In this document: in pieces, positions 45,314 to 54,010 of the stretch | Layout of the letters: each line of letters opens with the position of its first letter | How positions within the stretch are numbered: position 1 is the first letter of the stretch | From: Microbacterium sp. LWH13-1.2 | Lineage (GTDB): Bacteria; Actinomycetota; Actinomycetes; Actinomycetales; Microbacteriaceae | Direction of reading: 5' to 3' | NCBI RefSeq assembly: GCF_038397735.1 | Contig: NZ_CP151635.1 | Coordinates: 1,302,001 to 1,366,000, forward strand | DNA: 64,000 nt | Notes under the pieces: generated by a model | Told to the model about the DNA's origin: nothing | Seen by the model: the letters and a program-made list of their open reading frames with translations, nothing else | Databases searched by the model: none | Translations under genes and position numbers: made by a program

Positions 45314-47947
45314 TCAGTGCGCGGCCTCGTTCCAGTCGTGTCCTCGTCCTACCTGCACGTCGAGCGGCACTGTGAGATCGGCCGCATCGCCCATGCGGGC
45401 GCGGACGATCCGCTCGGTCGCATCCCACTCCCCCGGAGCCACCTCGACCACGAGCTCGTCGTGGATCTGCAGAAGGGCGCGTGAGCTGAGGCCCTCGGTG
45501 CGCAGATCCTCATGGATGTGCAGGAGGGCGATCTTCATGATGTCCGCGGCGCTTCCCTGAATCGGTGCGTTGAGCGCTGCTCGCTCGGCGTTCTCCCGCA
45601 GCACGCGGTTCGGGCTCGCGAGGTCGGGGAACGGACGGCGGCGTCCGAAGATCGTCTCGGTGTACCCGACCTCCTTGGCCTTCAACACCGACGCACGGAG
45701 GTAGTCGCGCACCGCACCGAACCGCGCGAAGTACTCGACCATCAGCTGCTTCGCCTCGGACTGCTCGATGCGGAGCTGCTTCGACAGGCCGAATGCCGAG
45801 AGGCCGTAGACGAGCCCGTACGACATCGCCTTGACCTTGGTGCGCATGGCCGCGGTCACATCGCCGGGTTCTACACCGAACACGCGCGCCCCGACGAACC
45901 GGTGCAGGTCCTCGCCGCTGTTGAACGCCTCGATGAGGCCTTCGTCTCCGGAGAGGTGCGCCATGATGCGCATCTCGATCTGCGAGTAGTCCGCGGTGAG
46001 CAGCGACTCGTAGCCTTCCCCGACCTGGAACGCACTGCGGATGCGGCGCGATTCCTCCGTGCGCACAGGGATGTTCTGGAGGTTCGGATCGGTGCTCGAG
46101 AGTCGGCCGGTCTGGCTGCCCGTCTGCACGTAGGTGGTGTGCACGCGGTCGTCGGCGCCGATCGCCGTGTCGAGTGACTCGATGATCTGCCGCAGCTTCG
46201 TGGCCTCGCGGTGCTGGAGCAGGAGTCCCAGGAACGGATGCGGGTGCGACTCCTGCAGATCGGCCAGCACCGCGGCATCCGTCGAGTACCCCGTCTTCGT
46301 CTTGCGGGTCTTCGGAAGCTGCAGGTCATCGAAGAGCACCTCCTGCAGCTGCTTCGGCGAGCCGAGATTGAACTCGCGGCCGACGATTCCGAACGCCTCC
46401 TGCGCGAGCCCCTCGGCGCGCGTGGCGAGTTCGCCCGAGAACGTGGAGAGCACCTCGTGCGACACGGCGACGCCGGCCACCTCCATGTCGGCGAGAGTCA
46501 GCAGCGTGGGAAGCTCGATGTCGGTCAGCACGGTGGCCACGGACTCGGGGATGTCCTCACGCAGCGCGGTGGCGACACGCAGAGCGAACCAGGCCTCCTG
46601 CGAGGGAGTGGCGCCTTCGGTCTCGGGCACCAGCTGGGACGGGTCCGCCTCGGGGAGCTTCTCGCCGAGGTACCTCTCGACGAGGTCGCCGAGCGTCTTG
46701 TCGGGGAAGCTCGGGCGCAGCAGCCAGCCGGCGAGGCTGGTGTCATACGCGAGTCCGTGCACGCGGACTCCCTGTCGCAGCAGCGCCTTGACCTGGGGCT
46801 TGGCGTCGTGGAGCACCTTCGGGCTCGTCGACTCGAACCACGGGCGCAGCACCTCGACGGCGTCATCTGTCCAGTCGAGTTCCCGGAGCTCCTTCTCGGT
46901 CGCGGCCCCCAATCGCGTCGGAACCCCGCCCTGCACCAGGAACCGCACCGAGACATCGCCTGTCTGGGCGTCCGCCCACGTGACGAACTCGGCGGGAGTG
47001 ACCTGAGCGGGCTCCGGCAGTACGACTGCGGCGGCCGGATCGTCGGCGACCTCGCCGGCTCCGACGGCCTCGAAGACGCGTGGCAGGAGCGTGCGGAACT
47101 CGAGACGGGCGAAGATGTCGCGGACCGCTTGAGCGTCGATAGGCGCCACCGCCAGGTCGTCGGGAGCGACGGGCAACTCGACATCCGTCAGCAGTCGGTT
47201 GAGCCGACGGTTGCGTCGCACGTCGTCGATGTGGTCGCGGAGGTTTCCTCCCACCACGCCCTTGATCTCCTCGGCTCGCTCGAGCAGATCGTCGAGGGAA
47301 CCGAACTGCGTGAGCCACTTGACGGCGGTCTTCTCGCCGACCTTGGGCACCCCGGGCAGGTTGTCGCTGGTCTCGCCCACGAGGGCGGCGATGTCGGGGT
47401 ACTGCTCGGGGCGCACTCCGTAGCGCTCCTGCACGGTCACCGGGTCGTAGCGCTTGAGCTGCGAGACTCCCTGCACCGAGGGGTAGAGCAGCGTCACATC
47501 ATCGGTGACGAGCTGGATCGTGTCCCGGTCTCCGGAGACGACGAGGACGTCGTAGCCCTGCTCAGCACCCTGGGTCGACAGGGTGGCGAGGATGTCGTCG
47601 GCCTCGAAGCCCTCTTTCGTGAGCACCGGGATCGACATCGCGGCGAGGCAGTCCTGCAGCAGGGGGATCTGGCCACGGAATTCCTGGGGCGACTCCGACC
47701 GGGTCGCCTTGTATTCGGGGTACTGATCGGTGCGGAAGGAATGGCGCGAGGTGTCGAATGCGATCGCCATGTGGGTCGGCTGCTCCGCCTTGATGAGGTT
47801 CACCAGCATCGACAGGAAGCCGTAGATGGCGTTCGTGTGCTGGTTGTCCTTCGTGGTGAAGTTCTCCACCGGAAGAGCGAAGAAGGCACGATAGGCGAGC
47901 GAATGGCCGTCGACGACCATGAGGGTAGGCTTTGCGGAGTCCGTCAC
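45314..47947 (-). CDS. polA: DNA polymerase I
   Basis: An 877-residue family A polymerase. Residues 1-300 are the 5'-nuclease (LMVVDGHSLAYRAFFAL; EADDILATLS; SGDRDTIQLV). Residues 315-480 keep only a degenerate 3'-5' exonuclease fold without the acidic metal ligands, so it lacks proofreading, as known for actinobacterial Pol I. The polymerase domain has motif A DYSQIEMRIMAHLSGD near 652, motif B with RTKVKAMSYGLVYG near 700, and motif C QIHDELVVEV near 830. GTG start with TAGGCT six bases upstream. It acts in Okazaki-fragment processing and repair. Confidence 0.97.
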   Translation of the reverse strand: MTDSAKPTLMVVDGHSLAYRAFFALPVENFTTKDNQHTNAIYGFLSMLVNLIKAEQPTHMAIAFDTSRHSFRTDQYPEYKATRSESPQEFRGQIPLLQDCLAAMSIPVLTKEGFEADDILATLSTQGAEQGYDVLVVSGDRDTIQLVTDDVTLLYPSVQGVSQLKRYDPVTVQERYGVRPEQYPDIAALVGETSDNLPGVPKVGEKTAVKWLTQFGSLDDLLERAEEIKGVVGGNLRDHIDDVRRNRRLNRLLTDVELPVAPDDLAVAPIDAQAVRDIFARLEFRTLLPRVFEAVGAGEVADDPAAAVVLPEPAQVTPAEFVTWADAQTGDVSVRFLVQGGVPTRLGAATEKELRELDWTDDAVEVLRPWFESTSPKVLHDAKPQVKALLRQGVRVHGLAYDTSLAGWLLRPSFPDKTLGDLVERYLGEKLPEADPSQLVPETEGATPSQEAWFALRVATALREDIPESVATVLTDIELPTLLTLADMEVAGVAVSHEVLSTFSGELATRAEGLAQEAFGIVGREFNLGSPKQLQEVLFDDLQLPKTRKTKTGYSTDAAVLADLQESHPHPFLGLLLQHREATKLRQIIESLDTAIGADDRVHTTYVQTGSQTGRLSSTDPNLQNIPVRTEESRRIRSAFQVGEGYESLLTADYSQIEMRIMAHLSGDEGLIEAFNSGEDLHRFVGARVFGVEPGDVTAAMRTKVKAMSYGLVYGLSAFGLSKQLRIEQSEAKQLMVEYFARFGAVRDYLRASVLKAKEVGYTETIFGRRRPFPDLASPNRVLRENAERAALNAPIQGSAADIMKIALLHIHEDLRTEGLSSRALLQIHDELVVEVAPGEWDATERIVRARMGDAADLTVPLDVQVGRGHDWNEAAH

Positions 47948-47953
47948 CCTGTC

Positions 47954-47959
47954 AGCCTA
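47954..47959 (-). promoter_or_regulatory. -10 box TAGGCT for leaderless polA
   Basis: TAGGCT ends six bases before the GTG at 47947. The divergent thioesterase gene starts 33 bases beyond it. Confidence 0.5.
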
Positions 47960-47992
47960 ACGAGGACGACAGACACCCGCTGAGGAGGATCC

Positions 47993-48421
47993 ATGACCGA
48001 GACCGCGACGAGTGCAGGACTCGACTGGGCGACCGCCCGCGGGATGGGCGCGCTCGCCCAGAAGATGGGCATGGAGTTCCTCGAATTCACCACCGAGCGC
48101 TGTGTCGCGACACTCCCTGTCGAGGGCAACACGCAGCCCGTGGGCCTCATGCACGGCGGTGCCTACGTGGTTCTCGGCGAGTCGCTCGGCTCGATGGCCG
48201 CGAACCTGCACGCGGGCCCCGGCCGGCTCGCGGTCGGAGTGGACATCAACGCCACCCACACGCGCTCCGCCAGGTCCGGCATCGTGACGGGGGTCTGCAC
48301 ACCCGTGCATCTGGGACGCAGCATCACGGTGCACGAGATCGTCGTCTCCGACGATCAGGGGCGCCGGTGCTCGACGATCCGCATCACCAACATGATCAAG
48401 GACGCTCCCGGGGCGCACTGA
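47993..48421 (+). CDS. PaaI-family hot-dog thioesterase
   Basis: A 142-residue acyl-CoA thioesterase of the PaaI/YbgC fold. HGGAYVVLGESLGSMAA near residue 53 holds the catalytic acidic residue (Glu), and VDINATHTRSARSG near 84 is the conserved second block. GAGGAGG precedes the ATG. It is divergent from polA, as tesB/thioesterase genes near polA in other Actinobacteria. The 3' end overlaps the convergent GNAT gene by 26 bases. Confidence 0.92.
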   Translation: MTETATSAGLDWATARGMGALAQKMGMEFLEFTTERCVATLPVEGNTQPVGLMHGGAYVVLGESLGSMAANLHAGPGRLAVGVDINATHTRSARSGIVTGVCTPVHLGRSITVHEIVVSDDQGRRCSTIRITNMIKDAPGAH

Positions 48422-48959
48422 GCGGCTCATCGAGCAGCAGCTGGAACAGCAGGTGGTCCTGCCACTCCCCCGCGATGCGCAGGTACTGGGGTGCGATGCC
48501 GATGCGCTTGAAGCCGGTGTCCGCGAGGACATGCTGCGATCCGGTGTTGTGCAGCAGCGTCGCCGCCTGCAGTCGGTGCAGCCGAACCTCGTCCCTCGCA
48601 TAGGCCGCGACGTGTCGAACGCCACGGGAGGCGAGTCCGCGACGAAGTCGCGTCCTGTCGATCCAGTAGCCCAGATCCGCGCTCCAGAATGCACCGCGGA
48701 CGATGTTGTTGACGTTGATCCGTCCACGGATCTCGCCGTCGGAAGACTCGATCACGAAGCGGATGTTCCGACCGGCGTCGGCCTCGATCACGCACTGCTC
48801 GGCGTGGAACTCCTGCCATTCCGGCGTGAAGAATTCCGGCTCCCTGAGCGGTTCCCAGGGTGCGAGATGCTCCTGATTGGCGGAGTATGCCCGCGCCAGC
48901 GCAGAGCCGTCGCCAGTCTTGACCGGCCGCAGAACGTGCTCCGCGTCGAGCGGAAACAC
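48396..48959 (-). CDS. RimJ/RimL-like GNAT N-acetyltransferase
   Basis: A 187-residue acetyltransferase of the ribosomal-protein type (VLRPVKTGDGSAL; ADLGYWIDRTRLRRGLASRGVRHV near 92; TGSQHVLADTGFKRIG near 140). It probably acetylates a protein N terminus or small amine; target unknown. GTG start only three bases after the pdtaR stop, so the two form one unit. Confidence 0.87.
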   Translation of the reverse strand: MFPLDAEHVLRPVKTGDGSALARAYSANQEHLAPWEPLREPEFFTPEWQEFHAEQCVIEADAGRNIRFVIESSDGEIRGRINVNNIVRGAFWSADLGYWIDRTRLRRGLASRGVRHVAAYARDEVRLHRLQAATLLHNTGSQHVLADTGFKRIGIAPQYLRIAGEWQDHLLFQLLLDEPLSAPRERP

Positions 48960-48962
48960 AGA

Positions 48963-49583
48963 CTACTTCTTCGGCGCGAGCTGCTCGATGATCGCCTTCG
49001 CGACGTCCTGCATCGTGAGACGGCGGTCCATCGACGCCTTCTGGATCCAGCGGAACGCCTCGGGCTCAGAAAGGCCCATCTTCTCGTTGAGCAGACCCTT
49101 CGCCCGGTCGACGAGCTTGCGGGTCTCGAAGCGCTCGACCATGTCGGCGACCTCGGCCTCGAGCGTGATGATCTGCTCGTGGCGTGCGAGAGCGATCTCG
49201 ATCGCCGGCAGCAGGTCGTTCGGGGTGAAGGGCTTGACGACGTAGGCCAGTGCTCCGGCTTCGCTCGCGCGCTCGACGAGCTCTTTCTGGCTGAAGGCCG
49301 TGAGGAGCACGACGGGGGCGATGTTGCCCTTGTGCAGCTTCTCGGCGGCACTGATGCCATCGAGCTGCGGCATCTTGACATCCATGATGACGAGGTCGGG
49401 GCGCAGCTCGGTCGCGAGTGCGACGGCGGTCTCACCGTCACCGGCCTCTCCGACCACATCGAAGCCGTTGTCGCGGAGGATCTCGACGATGTCGAGACGG
49501 ATCAGCGACTCGTCCTCGGCGACGACGACGCGTCGGGGTGCGGATGACGTGGGCTGCTCAGCTGCCTGTTCTTGCTCGGTCAC
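48963..49583 (-). CDS. pdtaR: ANTAR-domain response regulator PdtaR
   Basis: A 206-residue response regulator. The receiver domain has the acidic pair EDES near 22, phospho-acceptor Asp67 (LVIMDVKMPQLDG), and Lys in YVVKPFTP near 118. The C-terminal ANTAR domain (RAKGLLNEKMGLSEPEAFRW) binds RNA hairpins and prevents termination. The cognate kinase (PdtaS type) is not in the window. GTG start; TAGGAT is six bases upstream. Located between polA and pyk as in M. tuberculosis. Confidence 0.95.
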   Translation of the reverse strand: MTEQEQAAEQPTSSAPRRVVVAEDESLIRLDIVEILRDNGFDVVGEAGDGETAVALATELRPDLVIMDVKMPQLDGISAAEKLHKGNIAPVVLLTAFSQKELVERASEAGALAYVVKPFTPNDLLPAIEIALARHEQIITLEAEVADMVERFETRKLVDRAKGLLNEKMGLSEPEAFRWIQKASMDRRLTMQDVAKAIIEQLAPKK

Positions 49584-49589
49584 AGGTCC

Positions 49590-49595
49590 ATCCTA
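49590..49595 (-). promoter_or_regulatory. -10 box TAGGAT for leaderless pdtaR
   Basis: TAGGAT ends six bases before the GTG at 49583. Confidence 0.5.
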
Positions 49596-49683
49596 GTGGA
49601 GTCGGTCTCCGAGGTCCCGATGGGCGCGGCGCGCGCCCGTGATCGTGCGCGCTCTGCGCTACAGTCGAAGACGCGATACACGA

Positions 49684-49766
49684 GCCGGCGTGGCGGAATG
49701 GCAGACGCGGAGCACTCAAAATGCTTTGTCCGAAAGGGCGTGTGGGTTCGAGTCCCACCGCCGGCA
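49684..49766 (+). tRNA. tRNA-Leu(CAA)
   Basis: An 83-base class II tRNA. The acceptor stem GCCGGCG/CGCCGGC is perfect, discriminator A. The anticodon stem GAGCA/TGCTT encloses CTCAAAA, anticodon CAA. A long variable arm (GTCCGAAAGGGCGT) and a standard T arm (GGTTCGAGTCC) follow. CCA is not encoded. A TACAGT hexamer at about 49660 may be its -10. Confidence 0.96.
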
Positions 49767-49830
49767 CATACGACGTGATCGAACCTCTACGCGGCACCGA
49801 CCCCTCGGTCCGGTCCGCATGTCGGGTCGT

Positions 49831-50325
49831 TCACTCCCCCGATGCGGATGCGACTCGGATCCAGATCTCTCCGTCGATGAGCAGGTACCGTTCCAGAGAA
49901 GGACGCATCGCCCGGAGCAGTTCGTGCTCCGCGGATGCAGGGCTGTCGGCCTGGATGACATCGGCGGGGACGAGGCTCTGGATGAGCGCGTCGAGGTTCT
50001 CGTTCGACGCCTCGACCGCAGCGCCGTCGATCAGCACGGGGCCGTACGCGCGTCCGCCGTGGATGCGCTCACCGTCCGCGCCGAGCACGGTGTCGCCTCT
50101 CCGCGTCTGCGCAAGGTACGTCGGCACGCAGGCGAACGCATCGCAGGAACGGAACCGGCGCTTGAGGCGATAGCGGACGCCGATGCTTCCCGGCTTCATG
50201 GCCGGGAGTGGTTCGACGTCCGAATCAGCGGATGCGATCGCGAGATCGCTTTCGGGGACCCCGAGGGTGAGCCGGGCGCTGTCGGGGCGCTCGTGCGTGT
50301 CGGGTTCGAGAGTCACGTCATCCAT
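49831..50325 (-). CDS. Hypothetical protein
   Basis: A 164-residue protein that I do not recognise. It contains an Arg/Lys-rich stretch (GVRYRLKRRFRSCDAF) near 48, then acidic helical segments and ends ERYLLIDGEIWIRVASASGE. No membrane segment or signal peptide. Its ATG has no ribosome site; a 13-codon upstream frame that begins after a TACTCT hexamer ends across its start codon. It converges on tRNA-Leu(CAA). The amino-acid composition looks like a real gene. Confidence 0.65.
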   Translation of the reverse strand: MDDVTLEPDTHERPDSARLTLGVPESDLAIASADSDVEPLPAMKPGSIGVRYRLKRRFRSCDAFACVPTYLAQTRRGDTVLGADGERIHGGRAYGPVLIDGAAVEASNENLDALIQSLVPADVIQADSPASAEHELLRAMRPSLERYLLIDGEIWIRVASASGE

Positions 50326-50359
50326 AGGTCGGGCGACGACGTGTCGGCCACGGCAGCAC
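50318..50359 (-). CDS. Possible leaderless upstream ORF
   Basis: GTG at 50359 opens a 13-codon frame (VLPWPTRRRPTYG) whose TGA stop overlaps the start of the hypothetical gene. TACTCT ends seven bases before this GTG. It could couple translation to the hypothetical gene, or it may be chance. Confidence 0.3.
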   Translation of the reverse strand: MLPWPTRRRPTYG

Positions 50360-50366
50360 CTCGACC

Positions 50367-50372
50367 AGAGTA
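50367..50372 (-). promoter_or_regulatory. -10 box TACTCT for the upstream ORF / hypothetical gene
   Basis: TACTCT ends seven bases before the GTG at 50359, and 41 bases before the ATG of the hypothetical gene. Confidence 0.4.
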
Positions 50373-50420
50373 GCCGCCCGGGCGCCGATCCTGCACCTGT
50401 CGCACGCCGGAATGATGCGC

Positions 50421-50426
50421 TAGACA
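50421..50426 (+). promoter_or_regulatory. -10-like TAGACA for leaderless lipase gene
   Basis: TAGACA ends six bases before the ATG at 50433; last base off consensus. Confidence 0.35.
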
Positions 50427-50432
50427 GATCCC

Positions 50433-51686
50433 ATGCTCTCGCGCCGATCCACCGACATCTGGAACCGCACGAGGAATCGGCGCCGTGGGTTCCTCATCGC
50501 TCTGCTCGTCGTCGCCCTGATCGCCGGCGTCTTCGCCGTCGACGCCATCCGGCGACACGTCGAGGGCGAGGCCGATCTACAGACCGATCCCGCGTTCTAC
50601 CGTGTTCCGGATCCACTTCCCGCCGGTGATCCCGGAGAGATCATCCGCGTCGAGCCGATCGCCAGCGCTCCGCTCGGCTCGACCGCCTGGCGCATGATCT
50701 ATCACTCCCGTGACCTGTCCGGAACGGATATCCCGGTGTCCGCTGTCGTGATCGTCCCCGATACGCCGGCTCCTGCGCAGGGACGGACCGTCGTCTCCTG
50801 GGGACACCCCACGACAGGGGCAGCGCAGAAGTGCGCGCCGTCGCTCGGCATCGATCCTTTCCAGTTGATCGAGGGCGTCCACGAGCTCCTTCTCGAGGGA
50901 TACGCGGTGGTCGCCACCGATTATCCCGGTCTCGGCGTGCAGAGCGCATCGTCCTATCTGCTCGGCATCCCCGAGTCGAACAGCGTCCTCGATGCGGTGC
51001 GCGCCGCACGGACGATCGAGGATGCGCAGATCGGCGCGCAGTTCCTGCTCTGGGGACACTCGCAGGGCGGGCAGGCGGTGCTGTTCGCAGCCGAGCGTGC
51101 TGCGGACTACGCGCCGGAGCTGACGCTCCTCGGAGTGGCCGTCGCCGCTCCCGCCGCCGACCTCACCGAGCTGATGAGCGATGACATCGTGGACGTCTCC
51201 GGTGTCACGATCGCCTCCTACGCGATCCCCGCTTACCAGGCGGCGTACTCGGACAGGTACTCCGCCGACGAGCTCGCGGAGATCCTCACCCCGGCGGGGG
51301 CCGCAGCAACCCCCGACATGGCGGCGCTCTGCCTGCTCTCCGAGAACAAGGAGATCCACGCGATAGCCGATCCGCTCGTCGGCGGCTACGTGACGAGCGA
51401 CCCGTCCACGACCGAACCCTGGAAGGCTCTGCTCGAGGAGAACAGCGCGGGCTCCACACCCATCACGGTTCCCGTGTTCGTCGGGCAGGGGCTGGCAGAC
51501 GAACTCGTGAAGCCGGCGGCGACGGCTGACTACGTGACGCTCCTCTGCTCGCAGGAGGTCGATGTCAGTTTTCATCGGTATCCGGACGTCGACCACGGCC
51601 TCGCCGCATACGCGGCGCTGCCCGAGATGCTGATCTGGCTCTCAGAGGTGACGTCGGGCGCCGCTCCGACGAGCGACTGCCCCTAG
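50433..51686 (+). CDS. Membrane-anchored or secreted lipase-family alpha/beta hydrolase
   Basis: A 417-residue secretory-lipase-like hydrolase. Basic residues then a hydrophobic helix (residues 20-36, LIALLVVALIAGVFAV) act as a signal anchor. The nucleophile elbow GHSQGG is near residue 210, and the acid and His are plausible in FVGQGLADELV and YPDVDHGL near 388. It probably hydrolyses esters outside the membrane; substrate unknown. It converges on the next gene with a six-base gap. Confidence 0.88.
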   Translation: MLSRRSTDIWNRTRNRRRGFLIALLVVALIAGVFAVDAIRRHVEGEADLQTDPAFYRVPDPLPAGDPGEIIRVEPIASAPLGSTAWRMIYHSRDLSGTDIPVSAVVIVPDTPAPAQGRTVVSWGHPTTGAAQKCAPSLGIDPFQLIEGVHELLLEGYAVVATDYPGLGVQSASSYLLGIPESNSVLDAVRAARTIEDAQIGAQFLLWGHSQGGQAVLFAAERAADYAPELTLLGVAVAAPAADLTELMSDDIVDVSGVTIASYAIPAYQAAYSDRYSADELAEILTPAGAAATPDMAALCLLSENKEIHAIADPLVGGYVTSDPSTTEPWKALLEENSAGSTPITVPVFVGQGLADELVKPAATADYVTLLCSQEVDVSFHRYPDVDHGLAAYAALPEMLIWLSEVTSGAAPTSDCP

Positions 51687-51692
51687 TCCGGA

Positions 51693-52379
51693 TCAGCCCT
51701 CGGAGAGGGCGGCGACCTCGGCGAGGACGCGGGGATCCGCGAGGATGCGGAAGTGCCCTCCGGTCTCGATGCGCACGTTCTTGCGTGCACCGACCAGCTC
51801 GCTCCCCTCGGGGATGTGCGGGTCGAAGGCGGCGTACACCGACACGATCCTCTCGTTCACCTCGAGATGTTTCGCGAGCTCCACGATCGACGGGTCCGAG
51901 GGCGAGAACGCCCACAGCGAGCGGACCGGGAGGAGCCGCGCATAGCGGGATCCGCCGAACGGCGTCGCGACCGCGAGCATCGCGCGGATGCGGCCTCCGG
52001 AGACACCGGCCATCGCGAGCTTTCCCGCAAGCCCGCCCTTGCTGTGCGCGACCAGGATCACATCGGTCATCCGGTTCGTCTCGAGGAACTCCTCCACGAC
52101 CCGCGCGGCGTCGTGCACGGGCCGCTGATTGCGTTCGAGACCGTCGAGGACGTGGACGGGATGACCGCGGTCATGCAGTGCAGTGATCAGCGGCTGCATG
52201 AACCTCCAGGTCTCGTAGACCCCCGGAAGGATGAGAAGCGGTGCAGCGTCACCGCTCGCGAAGTCGTCTGCATCCTGTCGATCGAACGCCGCCCGGAACT
52301 GCCAATAGACGGCATAGGCGTAATCGGCGATCCACCAGCCAGCCCTCTTCACGAGAAAGATGATCCACTCCCCTGCCAC
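51693..52379 (-). CDS. Alpha/beta hydrolase
   Basis: A 228-residue alpha/beta hydrolase. The nucleophile elbow is AHSKGG near residue 111, the oxyanion strand LLILPGVYETW near 49, and the terminal His is in ETGGHFRIL near 211. The first 30 residues are hydrophobic (WIIFLVKRAGWWIADYAYAVYW) and may touch the membrane. GTG start. Substrate unknown. Confidence 0.86.
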   Translation of the reverse strand: MAGEWIIFLVKRAGWWIADYAYAVYWQFRAAFDRQDADDFASGDAAPLLILPGVYETWRFMQPLITALHDRGHPVHVLDGLERNQRPVHDAARVVEEFLETNRMTDVILVAHSKGGLAGKLAMAGVSGGRIRAMLAVATPFGGSRYARLLPVRSLWAFSPSDPSIVELAKHLEVNERIVSVYAAFDPHIPEGSELVGARKNVRIETGGHFRILADPRVLAEVAALSEG

Positions 52380-52456
52380 TCTCGCCGACGCGGGTGCGTC
52401 CCGCTCGACGATACGCCCGAGGCGACGCTCGGTGCGGTGCCGCCCCGGGGTACGAG

Positions 52457-52486
52457 GAAGGGGCGGAACAATCGTTCCGCCCCTTC
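52457..52486 (-). terminator. Terminator of the pyk transcript
   Basis: GAAGGGGCGGAAC pairs perfectly with GTTCCGCCCCTTC around four bases, 14 bases after the pyk stop. There is no long T tract. Confidence 0.7.
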
Positions 52487-52500
52487 GCTGCGATATCCGG

Positions 52501-53952
52501 TCAGACCGTGGCTTCCTTGTAGATCGGAGCCGCGCCGTTCACGGCGTCTCCGACCTTGTGCACGCGGATGTCATTGGTCGAACCCACGATTCCGGGAGGG
52601 GAACCGGAGATGACGACGACCTTGTCTCCCTCGACGGCGAGACCGCTCGAGAGCAGGTAGTCATCGACCTGCAGGTACATCAGGTCGGTGTGCTGGACCA
52701 TGTCGACGAGGTTCGACTGGATGCCCCACGTCAGCGCCATGCGGCGACGGATGTTCGGCTCGGGAGTGAACGCGATCATCGGGATGCGCGAACGCAGACG
52801 CGAGAGGCGACGCGCCGAATCTCCCGACTGGGTGAAGACGCAGAGGTACTTGGCCTCCACGAACTCGGCGACCTCGAGGGCTGCGAGGGTGATCGCTCCA
52901 CCCTGCGTGCGGGGCTTGGTCGTCAGAGGCGCGATGCGCTCCAGTCCGTGCTCCTCGGTCGACTCGATGATGCGGGCCATGGTCTCGACGACGACGACAG
53001 GATAATCGCCCACGCTGGTCTCGCCCGAGAGCATCACGGCATCGGCGCCGTCGAGCACCGCGTTCGCGACGTCCGAGGTCTCGGCGCGGGTGGGCACGGG
53101 GCTGTTGATCATCGACTCGAGCATCTGCGTCGCCACGATGACCGGCTTCGCCATGCGACGTGCCAGCTCGACGGCGCGCTTCTGCACGATCGGCACGGCC
53201 TCGAGCGGGAGCTCGACACCGAGGTCGCCTCGGGCGACCATGATCGCGTCGAACGCGTCGACGATCTCTTCGAGCGCATCGACGGCCTGCGGCTTCTCGA
53301 CCTTGGCGATGACAGGGACCTTGACGCCCTCCTCGGCCATGATCTCGTGCACGCGGCTGACGTCTTCCGCGTTGCGGACGAACGACAGGGCGATGAGGTC
53401 GGCGCCGATGCGCAGGCCCCAGCGGAGGTCGTCCTCGTCCTTCTCGCTCAGCGCGGGAACATTGACGGCGACACCGGGAAGGTTGATGCCCTTGTTGTTG
53501 GACACGGCTCCGGCGACGATGACGCGCGTGGTGACGGTGACGCCGTCGGTCTCGACGACCTCGACGCGGACCTTGCCGTCGTCGATCAGCAGGAAGTCGC
53601 CCGGCTTGACGTCCTGGGGCAGGCCCTTGAAGGTCGTGCCGCAGATGTCCTTGTTGCCGATGATGTCTTCGGTCGTGATCTTGAAGATGTCGCCCTTGGC
53701 GAGCTCGTAGGGGCCTGCCTCGAACTTACCGAGGCGGATCTTCGGTCCCTGCAGGTCGACGAGGATGGCGACAGCGCGGCCCGCGTCGTCGGCTGCCCGA
53801 CGCACGTTGGCGTAGTTGTTCTCGTGCACGGAGTAGTCACCGTGGCTGAGGTTCAGACGGGCGACGTCCACGCCGGCGTCGATGAGTGCACGTACGGTCT
53901 CATACGTGGATGTGGCGGGGCCCAGGGTGGCGACGATTTTCGCGCGTCTCAA
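52501..53952 (-). CDS. pyk: Pyruvate kinase
   Basis: A 483-residue pyruvate kinase, last enzyme of glycolysis. Motifs: MRRAKIVATLGPAT at the start, ARLNLSHGD near 34, IAKVEKPQAVDALEE near 215, and the metal-binding RGDLGVELP. The start codon is TTG, supported by GGAG six bases upstream and by family similarity beginning exactly there; no ATG or GTG is available upstream. A TAGGCT hexamer overlapping the gltD stop may serve as its own promoter. Confidence 0.97.
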   Translation of the reverse strand: MRRAKIVATLGPATSTYETVRALIDAGVDVARLNLSHGDYSVHENNYANVRRAADDAGRAVAILVDLQGPKIRLGKFEAGPYELAKGDIFKITTEDIIGNKDICGTTFKGLPQDVKPGDFLLIDDGKVRVEVVETDGVTVTTRVIVAGAVSNNKGINLPGVAVNVPALSEKDEDDLRWGLRIGADLIALSFVRNAEDVSRVHEIMAEEGVKVPVIAKVEKPQAVDALEEIVDAFDAIMVARGDLGVELPLEAVPIVQKRAVELARRMAKPVIVATQMLESMINSPVPTRAETSDVANAVLDGADAVMLSGETSVGDYPVVVVETMARIIESTEEHGLERIAPLTTKPRTQGGAITLAALEVAEFVEAKYLCVFTQSGDSARRLSRLRSRIPMIAFTPEPNIRRRMALTWGIQSNLVDMVQHTDLMYLQVDDYLLSSGLAVEGDKVVVISGSPPGIVGSTNDIRVHKVGDAVNGAAPIYKEATV

Positions 53953-54004
53953 AGATTGCTCCAGGGTAGTGGGGGATGGAAATCAGGCGACGGTGCCGCG
54001 GCTC

Positions 54005-54010
54005 AGCCTA
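54005..54010 (-). promoter_or_regulatory. -10 box TAGGCT fused to the gltD stop codon
   Basis: TAGGCT begins with the gltD TAG stop and is 52 bases before the pyk TTG. Transcription would give a leader of about 45 bases with GGAG. Confidence 0.4.

Noticed and set aside
46211..47983. 590-codon open frame on the plus strand
   Set aside because: It lies wholly opposite polA, whose motifs are complete; it is an antisense shadow typical of GC-rich DNA. The same applies to long frames at 1736-3457 (-), 43546-45090 (+), 35361-36878 (+) and 58368-60071 (+).
48957..48968. pdtaR stop TAGTCT as a sixth stop/-10 fusion for the GNAT gene
   Set aside because: The hexamer abuts the GTG start with no 6-7 base spacer, so it cannot drive a transcript containing that start.
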